A stretch of 51,244 nucleotides of DNA from JBGVMW01 sp045125095 (lineage in GTDB: Bacteria > Bacillota > Clostridia > Lachnospirales > Lachnospiraceae): assembly GCA_045125095.1 (NCBI GenBank), contig JBGVMW010000056.1, forward strand, positions 1-51,244. Reading direction: 5' to 3'. Below, one piece after another: positions 26,547 through 35,885 of this stretch. The translations under genes were made by a program, and so were the position numbers. Within the stretch, counting starts at the first letter, position 1. Each line of letters starts with the position of its first letter. The notes under the pieces were generated by a model. The model made no database searches and had not been told where the DNA came from. It saw nothing but the letters and a program-made list of their open reading frames with translations.

Positions 26547-27479
26547 TTACTTTCTTCCATTTTTTGCCCAGAATGCATTCCCGTTTTCAAAGAAAATCTT
26601 CCGTACAATATCTTCCTTATAATTTTCCTTTAACAGCAACTCATACAATGCACCCATACTTTCAATCCCGGTTATTCCTTTCGGGAACTCATTATCGCTG
26701 CCATCAAAATCGCATCCTAACACCAGTATGTCTTCACCTCCTAAGGAAAGCACATGCTCCACATGCTTCACGAGAGTGAACCGGTCACAATTGCCCTCCG
26801 GCTCGATAAAATACCGGTAGCAATTCAATCCCATCAATCCCTTGCGCTCTATCAATATGCGAATCTGCTCATCTCTTAGATTTCGCACATGAGGACACAC
26901 CGCATACGCATTGGAATGGCTTGCCAGAAATGGGCCTTCTGTCAATTTTGCCACATCATAAAAACCTGCCTCGGACAAATGGGACACATCCAGAAGAATT
27001 CCCTTCTGCTGCAATGACTGCACCATCTTTCTGCCTTTTGGCTTTAATCCTTTCTCATTATCTGCAACAGCACCATAACCATACTCATTTTCATAATTCC
27101 AAGTCAGCATTACACTGCCAATAGAATACCTTTCCACGTTCTCTGCCAGCGTTCCCATAATTGATAAATCTTCAATCGCCAATAACCCACAATGTGCATT
27201 ATCCTGAATGGCAGATGACAACTCCACTTTATCACGGCACCACCGGAAATCTTCCGCATTTTGTAATAAGCTGGTAGCATTCCCATACAACCGCAGGAAT
27301 TCATCTTCTCTGTTACCCTTGATCTTTTTCCCATCCTTCCATAATGCAAATATTTGTACATACTGCGAAAATCTGTGCTTTGCCCGCTCTAAATCCACAT
27401 TTGCCGAATTCTTATTTAATCTGTCCTGTGGTGACTGCAATACGGTCAGCGTATCACAATGAAAATCCATATACTTCAT
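26547..27479 (-). CDS. Membrane dipeptidase (peptidase M19)
   Basis: 310 residues. MDFHCDTLTVL at the N-terminus, LLAIEDLSIMG (about 97-107), LDVSHLSEAGF, FLASHSNA and VLGCDFDG give the zinc ligands and layout of the renal-dipeptidase family, an amidohydrolase-type barrel that cleaves dipeptides, including D-amino-acid-containing ones. No signal peptide, so it is cytosolic, as is common for bacterial members. GGGGAA precedes the ATG. It stands between panD and an ABC exporter with no clear operon partner. Confidence 0.9.
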   Translation of the reverse strand: MKYMDFHCDTLTVLQSPQDRLNKNSANVDLERAKHRFSQYVQIFALWKDGKKIKGNREDEFLRLYGNATSLLQNAEDFRWCRDKVELSSAIQDNAHCGLLAIEDLSIMGTLAENVERYSIGSVMLTWNYENEYGYGAVADNEKGLKPKGRKMVQSLQQKGILLDVSHLSEAGFYDVAKLTEGPFLASHSNAYAVCPHVRNLRDEQIRILIERKGLMGLNCYRYFIEPEGNCDRFTLVKHVEHVLSLGGEDILVLGCDFDGSDNEFPKGITGIESMGALYELLLKENYKEDIVRKIFFENGNAFWAKNGRK

Positions 27480-27539
27480 ATATCATTCCCCTTTTTTAGT
27501 AGCTGTTTGCAAACTAATACTTTCACAAATACCTAAATA

Positions 27540-28682
27540 TTATGCTATTCTATCCAAACATTTTCCGATTACAAAAGTCACAACAATATATATTCCCATT
27601 TGATACCAGATTGTTGTATTGTGTACTGCCTGCAAATAATAAAATGGTGGCAACAAATATTGTATCACCCGCATCCCCTGCACACTAAAAAACACCGGAC
27701 AAAGCACTAGCATGACCAACAACAATATCGGTATACACGCTGCTAATCTCTGAGACGTTGCGCACAATCTACTTACAATCTGTGCAAAGCCTGCGCACAT
27801 CATGCTATACAAAAACATAAGTAACACTTCTTTTCCCAGAGAAAGAAATGTACCGGATCCATATAATGCAAGCAAAACTACAACAGCACAGTCCAATAGC
27901 GCAATCATATGATATCCATATGCAAACAGGAAACGTCGCTTTACCGGCATCCAGGCAAATGTTCCATCTCTCTTATCCTGTTGATAATATAGTGCAGATG
28001 CCAGACCAACCAGAATCAAAACCAAAGACAGTAAGCCACGCACCGGTGCTAACAGATAATGCACATTTTCCATGCCAGCAGCGTCTTCTTTCGGATCCAA
28101 AAACGCGAAATCAAACAGATTGTCTTTTATCTCTTTCACCTCATACGCAGAAAGAAATTCTTCTTCTGTAACATCTCCCTCTATTCCTAATTTCGTTGTT
28201 ACATAATTTTTATAAATGGCAACGGATAGCCAATCATACAGTTCCCCATATAACTTTTCCCTTGCCAACTGCAAAAACACATTGTCTTCTCTTTCCACAA
28301 CTGTAACTACGCCGGGATTTTTGAGAAAATCTGCTGCAAAGGCTTCCATTCGTTCCTGCATATTTTCCGGAAATATCCATGCCGCATCTACTTCACCTCT
28401 TCGTACTGCTTCATATGCTTCCTCTTCAGAATCTGCAGTTACATATTGTATGACACTTTTCGATGTCACAAGCTTATCAACCACTTCCTTGGGCAAATCA
28501 TCCGATGTCTCAGAGGAGCACAGTAATATTGTAAGCACTCCACTATCTTGTTTTGATACTATCCGCATTCCAAATACCAAAAGTGGAACCAGCAAGAGTA
28601 ATATAAGGAAACTGCGTTTCTTTAGCAGACGTTTATTCAGCAGATAATACCAGACAGCTATTCTTCGTATCTTTTCCATCAT
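27540..28682 (-). CDS. ABC-2 type transporter permease (2)
   Basis: 380 residues: one N-terminal membrane helix (about 24-41), an extracytoplasmic stretch of about 165 residues, then five or six helices (about 208-375). This is the ABC-2 exporter permease layout. The start overlaps the stop of the upstream permease by one base (TAATG), so the two are coupled and likely form a heterodimer. Cargo cannot be read; drugs, peptides or glycolipids are all possible for the family. Confidence 0.85.
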   Translation of the reverse strand: MMEKIRRIAVWYYLLNKRLLKKRSFLILLLLVPLLVFGMRIVSKQDSGVLTILLCSSETSDDLPKEVVDKLVTSKSVIQYVTADSEEEAYEAVRRGEVDAAWIFPENMQERMEAFAADFLKNPGVVTVVEREDNVFLQLAREKLYGELYDWLSVAIYKNYVTTKLGIEGDVTEEEFLSAYEVKEIKDNLFDFAFLDPKEDAAGMENVHYLLAPVRGLLSLVLILVGLASALYYQQDKRDGTFAWMPVKRRFLFAYGYHMIALLDCAVVVLLALYGSGTFLSLGKEVLLMFLYSMMCAGFAQIVSRLCATSQRLAACIPILLLVMLVLCPVFFSVQGMRVIQYLLPPFYYLQAVHNTTIWYQMGIYIVVTFVIGKCLDRIA

Positions 28683-29926
28683 TATGCCTCCTTTACCATT
28701 CTTTTTCGACGAACGAAAATCGCTAACACAAGAAAGGCAATACTATATAGTATCACTCCGATTCCCTGCATCACTGCTGTTTCTGCCAGCATAATCTGAT
28801 TCATATAACGCAATGCCATACCAGTAGGCAGGATATCTGCTAACAATTGTATACTGTCTGGAAAAAAGCTGATTGGGTATAAGCAGCCGGAAAGATATGC
28901 CAGTGCAATACCTACAACAAACTGCAATAACACGCCACTTACAAATTCTGATGTCAGCTCATACATCAGAAACTGCATCGCTCCAATCATTATAAGAACC
29001 GGTAGTACACTCACAAGAAAACGATACATACTACTTTCGCCATACTGAATCCATTCCGGAATCACTACCCCTGACTTCTGAATGCCCAAAAGTAATATGC
29101 TTATCATACTCATAAGGCTTACCGCCATAAGTCCTAAATATGCAAGATATTCCCCTAATACCTGACTCGTAACACTCTGCCCCTTAGACGCTAACATTTT
29201 TGTCAACGCAAAATCTTTCTTAATGAGCAAGGTGCTTCCATTTATACCCCATAATAAAAATAAGAGCAACACAATACCACACACATAGTAGCCTGTCATA
29301 GACAACTGGTTGGATACCCCCACCACTTCTATATCGTAGAGATTTCCTCTATATAAAATATATTCTAAATACCGCTTATTCATATCCATGGTAGCATCCC
29401 AGAACACATCTTCCGGTAATCCATATTTATTTGCAAATTCCTGCATACCATAGATTCCGTTTTGAGATTCCACCAACAAATTAGAAACCACATCTACCAG
29501 TTCCTGCATCAGAATAGAACCAAAATTCACAGCACTGCTTGCTGTTACATAGGTAATCGTTTTATTTTCAGCCACCATAACAGACTCTACAAAACTCTCT
29601 GGAATACGAATATATGCGGTCAATTCTCCATTTTCTAATTTTTTTCTGGCCTCTTCTTCTGTCAACGTATAGAAATCCACAGTATATCGGGTATCATCCA
29701 TATTCTGCAATGCATAGATTCCCAGTTCTAAATAACTATCTGTTACATCACCTACAATACCAATTTGTATTTTCTGTTTACTGTCCTCCGAGCTGTCTAT
29801 ATGAAATAACAGCAACACAAGCACGGACAATCCTGCCACCAGCAAAACAGTAGCTCCAAAAATAGCCGGAAACGCCCGAACAGATCTCTTACCTTGCAGC
29901 ATCAGGTACCTCATAAATTTCTTCAT
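28682..29926 (-). CDS. ABC-2 type transporter permease (1)
   Basis: 414 residues with the same plan as the other permease: helix at about 17-43, an extracytoplasmic domain to about 210, then six helices and a basic end RRKRMVKEA. The N-terminal domain has the IQIGIVGDVTD and LTEEEARKKLENGELTAYI pattern typical of this permease group. Eighteen bases separate it from the ATPase gene. GAGGGCGTAAGC precedes the ATG. Confidence 0.85.
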   Translation of the reverse strand: MKKFMRYLMLQGKRSVRAFPAIFGATVLLVAGLSVLVLLLFHIDSSEDSKQKIQIGIVGDVTDSYLELGIYALQNMDDTRYTVDFYTLTEEEARKKLENGELTAYIRIPESFVESVMVAENKTITYVTASSAVNFGSILMQELVDVVSNLLVESQNGIYGMQEFANKYGLPEDVFWDATMDMNKRYLEYILYRGNLYDIEVVGVSNQLSMTGYYVCGIVLLLFLLWGINGSTLLIKKDFALTKMLASKGQSVTSQVLGEYLAYLGLMAVSLMSMISILLLGIQKSGVVIPEWIQYGESSMYRFLVSVLPVLIMIGAMQFLMYELTSEFVSGVLLQFVVGIALAYLSGCLYPISFFPDSIQLLADILPTGMALRYMNQIMLAETAVMQGIGVILYSIAFLVLAIFVRRKRMVKEA

Positions 29927-29944
29927 GCTTACGCCCTCATCTCT

Positions 29945-30613
29945 CTACAGATACTCTGCCAAACGCTGTATATTACCATCATATTGATACGGTGCCAACA
30001 CACCATCCTTTAAAATATACCAGACATCACATAACGCTAACTCCTGTACATCATGTGTTGCCAGTACGATAATACCGCCTCTCTTTTTGTAATCTGCAAG
30101 GTATCGATAAATCTGCGCCTTACACACTAAATCCAAAGCTGCCGTTGGCTCATCTAACAATAGTATCTGTGGTTTTCTTGCAACAGAACATCCTATCGAT
30201 ACGCGCTTTTTCATTCCACCAGACATTTTATTTACAGGAGTCTTTAAAAACTCTCCTATACCCAGCATTGCAAGAACTCCATTTTTTAATTCCTGCTTCA
30301 ATGTTTTCTTATCATACCATAGCAGCAGATTATCCCAGGCTGTCAGTTCCTCCAACAAAGGCGTTCCCTGTGGTACATACCCCACCAGTTCTGCGCGTGC
30401 CTTACCATCTTTTAATAAATCGATTCCCTTCCATAGAAAGGAACCGTTATTACAGGATTGTACTCCTGCAAGTATCGAAAGTAAGGTAGATTTTCCACTT
30501 CCGTTTCCCCCTAAAATACCAATACAGCAACCTGGATTTGTCTGTAAAGATATCGCACGAAGCACTTGTTTTTTCTTATAATTCTTCTGAATATTGTGAA
30601 GCTCCATATTCAT
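29945..30613 (-). CDS. ABC transporter ATP-binding protein
   Basis: 222 residues from the ATG at 30613, ten bases after GGGAGG; a TTG at 30619 is the alternative start. Walker A GILGGNGSGKSTLLS (about 32-46), signature MSGGMKKRVSIG, Walker B ILLLDEPTAALD and the switch histidine in LATHDVQEL are all intact. First gene of a three-gene ABC-2 exporter with the two permeases that follow it. Confidence 0.92.
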   Translation of the reverse strand: MNMELHNIQKNYKKKQVLRAISLQTNPGCCIGILGGNGSGKSTLLSILAGVQSCNNGSFLWKGIDLLKDGKARAELVGYVPQGTPLLEELTAWDNLLLWYDKKTLKQELKNGVLAMLGIGEFLKTPVNKMSGGMKKRVSIGCSVARKPQILLLDEPTAALDLVCKAQIYRYLADYKKRGGIIVLATHDVQELALCDVWYILKDGVLAPYQYDGNIQRLAEYL

Positions 30614-30689
30614 AATCAATAAACCTCCCTACTTTATTTAATGCAGTATCACCGTTACAAAGACGTATATTTACAAATTGGCAACGACA

Positions 30690-30824
30690 CTAGAATACCG
30701 CATATCCTACTATCGCTGCCAATCCAAATAATTTTATTACATTGTATACATTTTGTATCTGTTCAGGATAGGACTGTATGTATAGCCCAATCCCTATGAA
30801 AACATAGTAGTAGTAGACAAACAT
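30690..30824 (-). CDS. Possible 44-residue membrane peptide (weak)
   Basis: A short frame with an ATG and no clear ribosome site. It reads MFVYYYYVFIGIGLYIQSY and then a second hydrophobic stretch GLAAIVGYAVF. It could be a small membrane protein or the remnant of a larger one. Elsewhere the 30620-30945 gap between the ABC exporter and the zinc-ribbon gene holds only a GGTTA/TAACC stem near 30902 and no other feature I can support. Confidence 0.2.
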   Translation of the reverse strand: MFVYYYYVFIGIGLYIQSYPEQIQNVYNVIKLFGLAAIVGYAVF

Positions 30825-30945
30825 CCATCACTGCAATTGCGTTTTACAAATCGAAGTAAACTTCCATTGGATTTTTGCTTTTCACTATGAATGTAATTCA
30901 TGGTTAAACTGGTAACCAATGAAGGTTCTGAATCGTTACTCTATT

Positions 30946-32868
30946 TTAATAATTACTATATACAGATAAACTGCTTGTCGCACTCTCAATGCTATCCACT
31001 AACTCTGAAGGCAATCCTGCTTCCCGTAAGCTTGCTGTAAAGCCTGCCCAGTCAACAGAAGATATCCAGTTCATAAGTGCCGTCTCATCTTCAGCTGATA
31101 CAACTACCTCTGCTGAAGGCAATGTGACATCTACCTTATCTTTCAAATTCGATGTAATGGTAAGTGCTCCCATTAACTGGTCCAAAGATAGAACTGAAAT
31201 CTTAATCTCAGAAGAATCCTTTGAGGACTTACAATCAAACTGCAAATCATAATTTGCTGTCATAGCTGTTTCTGTCAATGCTCTACTTCCTTCTGATGTC
31301 ATAGATAATGTAAATGTACCATTGAAATAGCCATCTTTCATTTTCTTTACATCATAATCCTTTACTTCTAAACTTACATAATCTGTTCCGTTTGAAGAAA
31401 TTGCATATTCACCAGACAACTTGTTCATGGAAACCTTTCCGCTTCCTTCGATTGCATAATTTTCCCCATCTGCTGTGATAGATGCCTGGAAACCAACTTT
31501 GGAGCCCTTACTTGGTGCCATATATTTTACTTCCGCATCAGAAACACGAACGTCTCTACCTACGATTTCACCTTTCGCATTCACCCATATTGTCATGGTT
31601 ATGTTCTCATCCATGGCAAGGCTGTCAACAGAAGCTAAGCTCTCATCCATAGCCTGAACAAATTCCTGATACATAGTCTCTCCATCTGCGGATCCTTCTA
31701 CCATTGCATTTTCTACATTTGCAAAATCTTTAATTACCGTTTCAATCTTTTTATCAGTTTTTAACTTTGTACAAACTACCTCTACCATTTCCTTTGCAGT
31801 CTCGTTGTCAATAGTTGCTGTTAAAACGGTACACTTCTGTGAAATTCCACCTGCTTCGATTGTTTCGCTGCGTTTTTCCACAGTATCAATACAGGAAATA
31901 GCAGTTGTATAATAATCCAGGTAAAGGTCTTCTACTACATCTGCACTCGGCATCATTTTAACTGCTTCAGACATCTGGTTCATATTCGCAGATACGTCTA
32001 CCTCTGACATATCTAATGGTGTGCTCAGATACTGATTCGATAATTCCGGAATTAAGAAATATGCCATACCGCCTTCCATGTCTAATAAACTTTCCAATGA
32101 AATTACCTGCTTATCACCAATCAACATACCCAGGTTAAGCCCCATCGCGTTTTCCTGATATCCACATTCGTATGTGATAGTTGCATTCTCTAAGAAAGAC
32201 ATATCTGTAGCTGTTAATGCCTGCAACATTGCACGTGCATTTGCTCCTAATTCTATCTTCATCTCACCACTCGTACTCTTCGTATCTAATGTTTCGTACC
32301 GCTCTAAATAACTTCCATACAAATCTGCAACTGCTGATGATGTTTCCTTCACCTGTTTTTCTTCTACATACTGAAAATAAGATTCTGGCGAAGAAAAGGA
32401 TTGCTTTACAAGATTGTTGATTGCAGATGCATTTACCACACCTACACCACCGACAACAATAACTGCTGCTACTGCCACAACAGCAATGATTTTACCTGCT
32501 GACCTTTTTTTCTTCTGTGGTTCTGGTGGAATATGATATCCATAATTCTCTGTACCATAATACATCTGGGCACTTGTTTCATTTGGAGTTGCATCCAATT
32601 TCTCTGTTACACCTGTATTCGGAAGACTATCCTCTACTGATGCCTGGTCCTCAGTAGCATTCACTGGTGTTTCTGTTACCTCATCATATGCCGGTGCTTC
32701 TTTCACAGCATCATTTGCTGGTGTTTCTGTTACCTCAGCATATGCCGAAGTTTCTTCCACCTTGTCATTTACCAGTGTCTCATCCACATTCACTTCAGCA
32801 GAAGCACCACACTTACTACAAAACTTGTCTGCCTCCTTTAAAAGTTTACCACAACTTTTACAAAACAT
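30946..32868 (-). CDS. Zinc-ribbon membrane protein with large outer domain
   Basis: 640 residues. An N-terminal zinc ribbon CKSCGKLL..FCSKCG (3-20) is followed by an acidic, Thr/Pro-rich linker with imperfect repeats of the AYxEVTETP type (about 42-70), a single membrane helix at about 124-147, and an outer region of about 490 residues with few cysteines and much beta-type sequence. Zinc-ribbon plus one helix plus extracellular domain is a frequent plan in Lachnospiraceae; function is unknown. An internal LPNTG at about 82-86 is not a sortase signal because no hydrophobic segment and basic tail follow at the C-terminus. GGAGGAG precedes the ATG. Confidence 0.75.
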   Translation of the reverse strand: MFCKSCGKLLKEADKFCSKCGASAEVNVDETLVNDKVEETSAYAEVTETPANDAVKEAPAYDEVTETPVNATEDQASVEDSLPNTGVTEKLDATPNETSAQMYYGTENYGYHIPPEPQKKKRSAGKIIAVVAVAAVIVVGGVGVVNASAINNLVKQSFSSPESYFQYVEEKQVKETSSAVADLYGSYLERYETLDTKSTSGEMKIELGANARAMLQALTATDMSFLENATITYECGYQENAMGLNLGMLIGDKQVISLESLLDMEGGMAYFLIPELSNQYLSTPLDMSEVDVSANMNQMSEAVKMMPSADVVEDLYLDYYTTAISCIDTVEKRSETIEAGGISQKCTVLTATIDNETAKEMVEVVCTKLKTDKKIETVIKDFANVENAMVEGSADGETMYQEFVQAMDESLASVDSLAMDENITMTIWVNAKGEIVGRDVRVSDAEVKYMAPSKGSKVGFQASITADGENYAIEGSGKVSMNKLSGEYAISSNGTDYVSLEVKDYDVKKMKDGYFNGTFTLSMTSEGSRALTETAMTANYDLQFDCKSSKDSSEIKISVLSLDQLMGALTITSNLKDKVDVTLPSAEVVVSAEDETALMNWISSVDWAGFTASLREAGLPSELVDSIESATSSLSVYSNY

Positions 32869-32899
32869 TTGCTTCTCCTCCTATATATATCTTTCTTTT

Positions 32900-33316
32900 T
32901 TAGGATTGCTTTTTCCCACAATTTGGGCAAAAAACATCATCTGTTTCTAACTCAAAGCCACATGCAACACATTTAGGAACTGTTACTTCTTCGACCTCTG
33001 CCTCCGGCTGTTCGAGTAATTCTTCTGGTAACGGTTCTAACTTGATTCCGCATTTATTACAGTATATGCTATCGATTGTAATGTGACTTTCACAATTCGC
33101 ACATTTACGCAAGCCCTGCTTCAATAATTCTTTGATTTCTAAATATTCTTTTTCTTTGTTTACCTGGGCAATTTTTGCAAAGCATTCTGTATATACAGTA
33201 TCTGTGAACGTTTTATCCTTATTTTCTTCATAAAAATGTTTTCCGATCTCTTCATATACCTTCAGAATACGAGCCTCAAACTCATCTATCTGATCATTGC
33301 ATATTATTTCCTTCAT
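32900..33316 (-). CDS. Two-zinc-ribbon cytosolic protein
   Basis: 138 residues from the ATG at 33316, which has AGGAAG before it; an in-frame upstream start adds seven residues. The N-terminal half is helical and charged. The C-terminal half holds two CxxC pairs of zinc-ribbon type, CANCESHITIDSIYCNKCG and CVACGFELETDDVFCPNCG, joined by a Glu-rich linker. It precedes the zinc-ribbon membrane protein by 31 bases, so the two are probably cotranscribed and may work together. No enzymatic motif. Confidence 0.75.
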   Translation of the reverse strand: MKEIICNDQIDEFEARILKVYEEIGKHFYEENKDKTFTDTVYTECFAKIAQVNKEKEYLEIKELLKQGLRKCANCESHITIDSIYCNKCGIKLEPLPEELLEQPEAEVEEVTVPKCVACGFELETDDVFCPNCGKKQS

Positions 33317-33652
33317 TTTATAACTTCCTTTCTGCATATTATGACTTTATACACCCACATATCCGGGTATATTCTCATAATTTACCACCATAAACGCAAA
33401 ATACCCAACTCATTCTATAGTATGTGACATTTTTTGTCAAGAATGCCTGTCTGCGTTAATCATAGTAAATTAATCCTACATATAAAATACTAAATGACAA
33501 TCCAAAAGGTTGCATGAACTGAACAAATCATACATGCATGCTCTCGCGAATCCAGCTAGTTATTATGCTTGCACGCTTTTTCGCGCCGAATTTGGCACGC
33601 AGTGCACCTTCCTTTCAAATTCGTGCGCATCACTTTTTATATACTGGCATAT

Positions 33653-33684
33653 GAAAAAAACCCAGAACATCATCTGCTCTGGGC
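33653..33684 (-). terminator. Terminator after ridA
   Basis: On the minus strand a six-base stem (CCCAGA/TCTGGG, 33683-33661) with an eleven-base loop is followed by seven T. The remaining 33338-33652 interval holds several GC-rich palindromes (for example CGAATTTG/CAAATTCG) but no gene I can support. Confidence 0.75.
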
Positions 33685-33701
33685 TCTTCTTAACCAATAT
33701 A

Positions 33702-34076
33702 TTATTTATATGCTACTACTTCCATCTCCATCAGCACATCCTTAGGAATACGTGCTGCTTCTACACAGGAGCGTGCCGGAAAATCACCAGTAAAGTATTC
33801 TTTGTACACATTGTTGATGGTTCCGAAATCGTCCATGTTTTTAATGAATACTAATGTCTTAATTACCTTGTCCATACTGCTTCCGGCAGCTTCCACTAAG
33901 TTCTTAACATTTTCCATTACCTGTCTAGCCTGTGCTTCCGGACCTTCCGGGATTTCACCAGTTGCCGGATTCACTGGAATCACACCACTAGTATAAATCA
34001 TTCCATTATATTCTACTGCCTGAGAATAAGGACCAATTGCTGCTGGTGCCTTATCTGTTGAAATTGTCTTATGCAT
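33702..34076 (-). CDS. ridA: RidA family reactive-intermediate deaminase
   Basis: 124 residues, the normal family length. The protein deaminates enamine/imine intermediates released by PLP enzymes such as threonine dehydratase. KAPAAIGPYSQAV at about 10-22, YTSGVIPVNPATGEI, the catalytic-site Arg in ARSCVEAARIPKDVLMEMEVVAY near 102-108 and the closing VEVVAY-type strand identify the RidA/YjgF fold. A single gene with its own terminator; a stem-loop matching the end of the 134-bp MITE lies upstream. Confidence 0.93.
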   Translation of the reverse strand: MHKTISTDKAPAAIGPYSQAVEYNGMIYTSGVIPVNPATGEIPEGPEAQARQVMENVKNLVEAAGSSMDKVIKTLVFIKNMDDFGTINNVYKEYFTGDFPARSCVEAARIPKDVLMEMEVVAYK

Positions 34077-34104
34077 AACTGCATCCTCCTTGTTTTATGT
34101 ATTC

Positions 34105-34132
34105 GTAACTATTCAGTACACTCATAGGTTAC
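34105..34132. repeat. Solo copy of the MITE left-end hairpin
   Basis: The 28 bases match the left end of the MITE at 1733-1759 with one substitution and one inserted base: GTAACTATTCAGTA is identical, and the GTAACTAT/ATAGGTTAC stem is retained with a bulge. It lies between the ridA start and the end of the histidine phosphatase gene. It is either a remnant or an independently folded terminus. Confidence 0.6.
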
Positions 34133-34135
34133 CAT

Positions 34136-34741
34136 TTATTCATAATATACCTGATTTTCAGATATCAATGTGTATACACCATTCTGATATTCCACAATGG
34201 AAACAGCACAATTTTTATGAACACCACCCCGCCAGTATTCACTCAGCGGTTCACCGGTTATGTTAGTAATCAGACCTTTCATGGCTGCCCCGTGGGTTGC
34301 AATCAAAATTGTCTTATCCTGATATTCCGGATTTTCTGCCAGTTCTTTTAAAAATGCACCGGTACGTTCCCGCACATGGGCAAGAGTTTCTCCGCCCTTT
34401 GGCGGCTTATACTGCTCCGGTGCCACAAAAAACTTTTCAAATTCCGGATCGGCAGACTCGTCATTCATACAGATTCCTTCATATTCACCAAAACCGATTT
34501 CCTGAATTCGTTCATCTGTCCGGATAGGAATCTTTCTGCCATTCAATACAAGTTCAGCTGTCTCCACAGCTCTCTTTAGCGGGCTGGAAAATACATAATC
34601 AAATGAAATATCGGCTAATGCCTTTCCTGTTACCGCAGCCAGCGTACGTCCATTTTCATTTAATGGAATATCTGCATGTCCTTGCAACTTACGCTCTTTG
34701 TTCCATGCAGTCTCGCCATGACGTATCATATAAAGCTTCAT
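34136..34741 (-). CDS. Histidine phosphatase family protein (phosphoglycerate mutase-like)
   Basis: 201 residues. LYMIRHGETAWNKERKLQGH (about 3-22) holds the catalytic His in RHGET and a second site lies at ATHGAAMKG around residue 148-156. Members act as phosphatases on phosphosugars, phosphoglycerate or cobalamin intermediates; the substrate is not readable. It starts four bases after the stop of the lipoprotein gene and is translated with it. Confident on superfamily, not on substrate. Confidence 0.9.
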   Translation of the reverse strand: MKLYMIRHGETAWNKERKLQGHADIPLNENGRTLAAVTGKALADISFDYVFSSPLKRAVETAELVLNGRKIPIRTDERIQEIGFGEYEGICMNDESADPEFEKFFVAPEQYKPPKGGETLAHVRERTGAFLKELAENPEYQDKTILIATHGAAMKGLITNITGEPLSEYWRGGVHKNCAVSIVEYQNGVYTLISENQVYYE

Positions 34742-34744
34742 ATG

Positions 34745-35818
34745 TTATTCCGCCTCTCCGTTGCTGGTTGTATCACCAGTGCTGGTAGCATCTCCATCTG
34801 TTATGCTTTCGATTTCATCAGATACAATGGTATATTTATTTTTCAGAACAATGGAAGCCCATACTCTGTCTACTGTCTTAAATTCCCCAGATTCTGACCA
34901 CTGCTTATAGAGTTCATCATAAGCTGCCTGCTCACGTTCCTCGATAATCTCTGCTTTTCGTTCTTCTGTGGCTGCTTCATCATACAAACTGTCCATGCGC
35001 ACTACATAGTACATGGTATCTGTCTCAATAACGCCAGAAATTTCTCCCTCTTTTAATGCATCAGCAGCCTCATATACCGTCTCCTCTAATATACCACGAT
35101 CGCCTTCACCATAGCTTTCTGTCTGAACGCTATAAGCGGCATCTTGTACTGCCGTATCAAAATCATCACCGGATTTGCTGATTGTTTCTGCTGTTTCCTT
35201 AAGAGTAGCCTGTTCTTCCTCGGTTAATGCCACTGTATTTCCTTCTTCGTCCTGCTCTGTACCTTCTTTAGATATTGTCACATAAGAAATCGTTTTCTGT
35301 GCAGCTTCCTCATCTGTTACGTTTTTATCCGCAGTATCGCGCATTTCATGCTCTACAAGATGCTGTAATGTCATGTAAGTCAACATGGAAATTACGGTAT
35401 CTTCTGTAGCCCCCATATCTTTAAGAGCTGCTTTACTGTTCGCCTCGATAAATTTCTTTGCTGCTTCTTCAATCTCTTTCTTTTGTTCTTCTGACAGAGA
35501 AATCTGATAATCAGATGCATGAGATGCTACAATTACCATTTCCTTATACTCCTCAAGGAAATCTGCAACCATGGTCTCACCCATTGTCTCTTTTGTTTCT
35601 TCGTTTGTCACCTCTGACCAATCAATTTCCTGACCTAAATATACGGAATATAACTGCTCATATAATGCTTGCTGGTACTTAACATATGTTTTTACTTCGC
35701 CTAATGTAATATCTGTTTCATTAATAGTAGCTGCTACACTACCATTTCCTGCACAACCTGTAATTCCTGTACTAAGTGCCAATGTAAGACCCAGCACCGC
35801 CAATAACTTCTTTCTCAT
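34745..35818 (-). CDS. PrsA/SurA-like peptidyl-prolyl isomerase lipoprotein
   Basis: 357 residues from the ATG at 35818, seven to eight bases after GGAGG; the TTG two codons upstream overlaps that site. A lipoprotein signal ends in ITGC at about residues 17-20. The middle (about 60-140) is helical as in SurA/PrsA N-terminal domains, and a parvulin-type isomerase region follows with VTISKEGTE, FDTAVQDAAYSVQTES and ALKEGEISGVIETDTMYYVV (split). The end is acidic and Thr-rich. It should fold exported proteins outside the membrane, which suits a window full of secreted proteins. Confidence 0.85.
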   Translation of the reverse strand: MRKKLLAVLGLTLALSTGITGCAGNGSVAATINETDITLGEVKTYVKYQQALYEQLYSVYLGQEIDWSEVTNEETKETMGETMVADFLEEYKEMVIVASHASDYQISLSEEQKKEIEEAAKKFIEANSKAALKDMGATEDTVISMLTYMTLQHLVEHEMRDTADKNVTDEEAAQKTISYVTISKEGTEQDEEGNTVALTEEEQATLKETAETISKSGDDFDTAVQDAAYSVQTESYGEGDRGILEETVYEAADALKEGEISGVIETDTMYYVVRMDSLYDEAATEERKAEIIEEREQAAYDELYKQWSESGEFKTVDRVWASIVLKNKYTIVSDEIESITDGDATSTGDTTSNGEAE

Positions 35819-35885
35819 ATGCAACCTCCGAATTTATTCTTCTCAATAGGTAAACTTTTACCCAAGGCTTAATTATACTTCTTTT

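Noticed and set aside
32610..32625. LPNTG inside the zinc-ribbon membrane protein as a sortase anchor
   Set aside because: It lies N-terminal to the membrane helix, near residue 82-86, with no hydrophobic stretch and basic tail behind it at the C-terminus.
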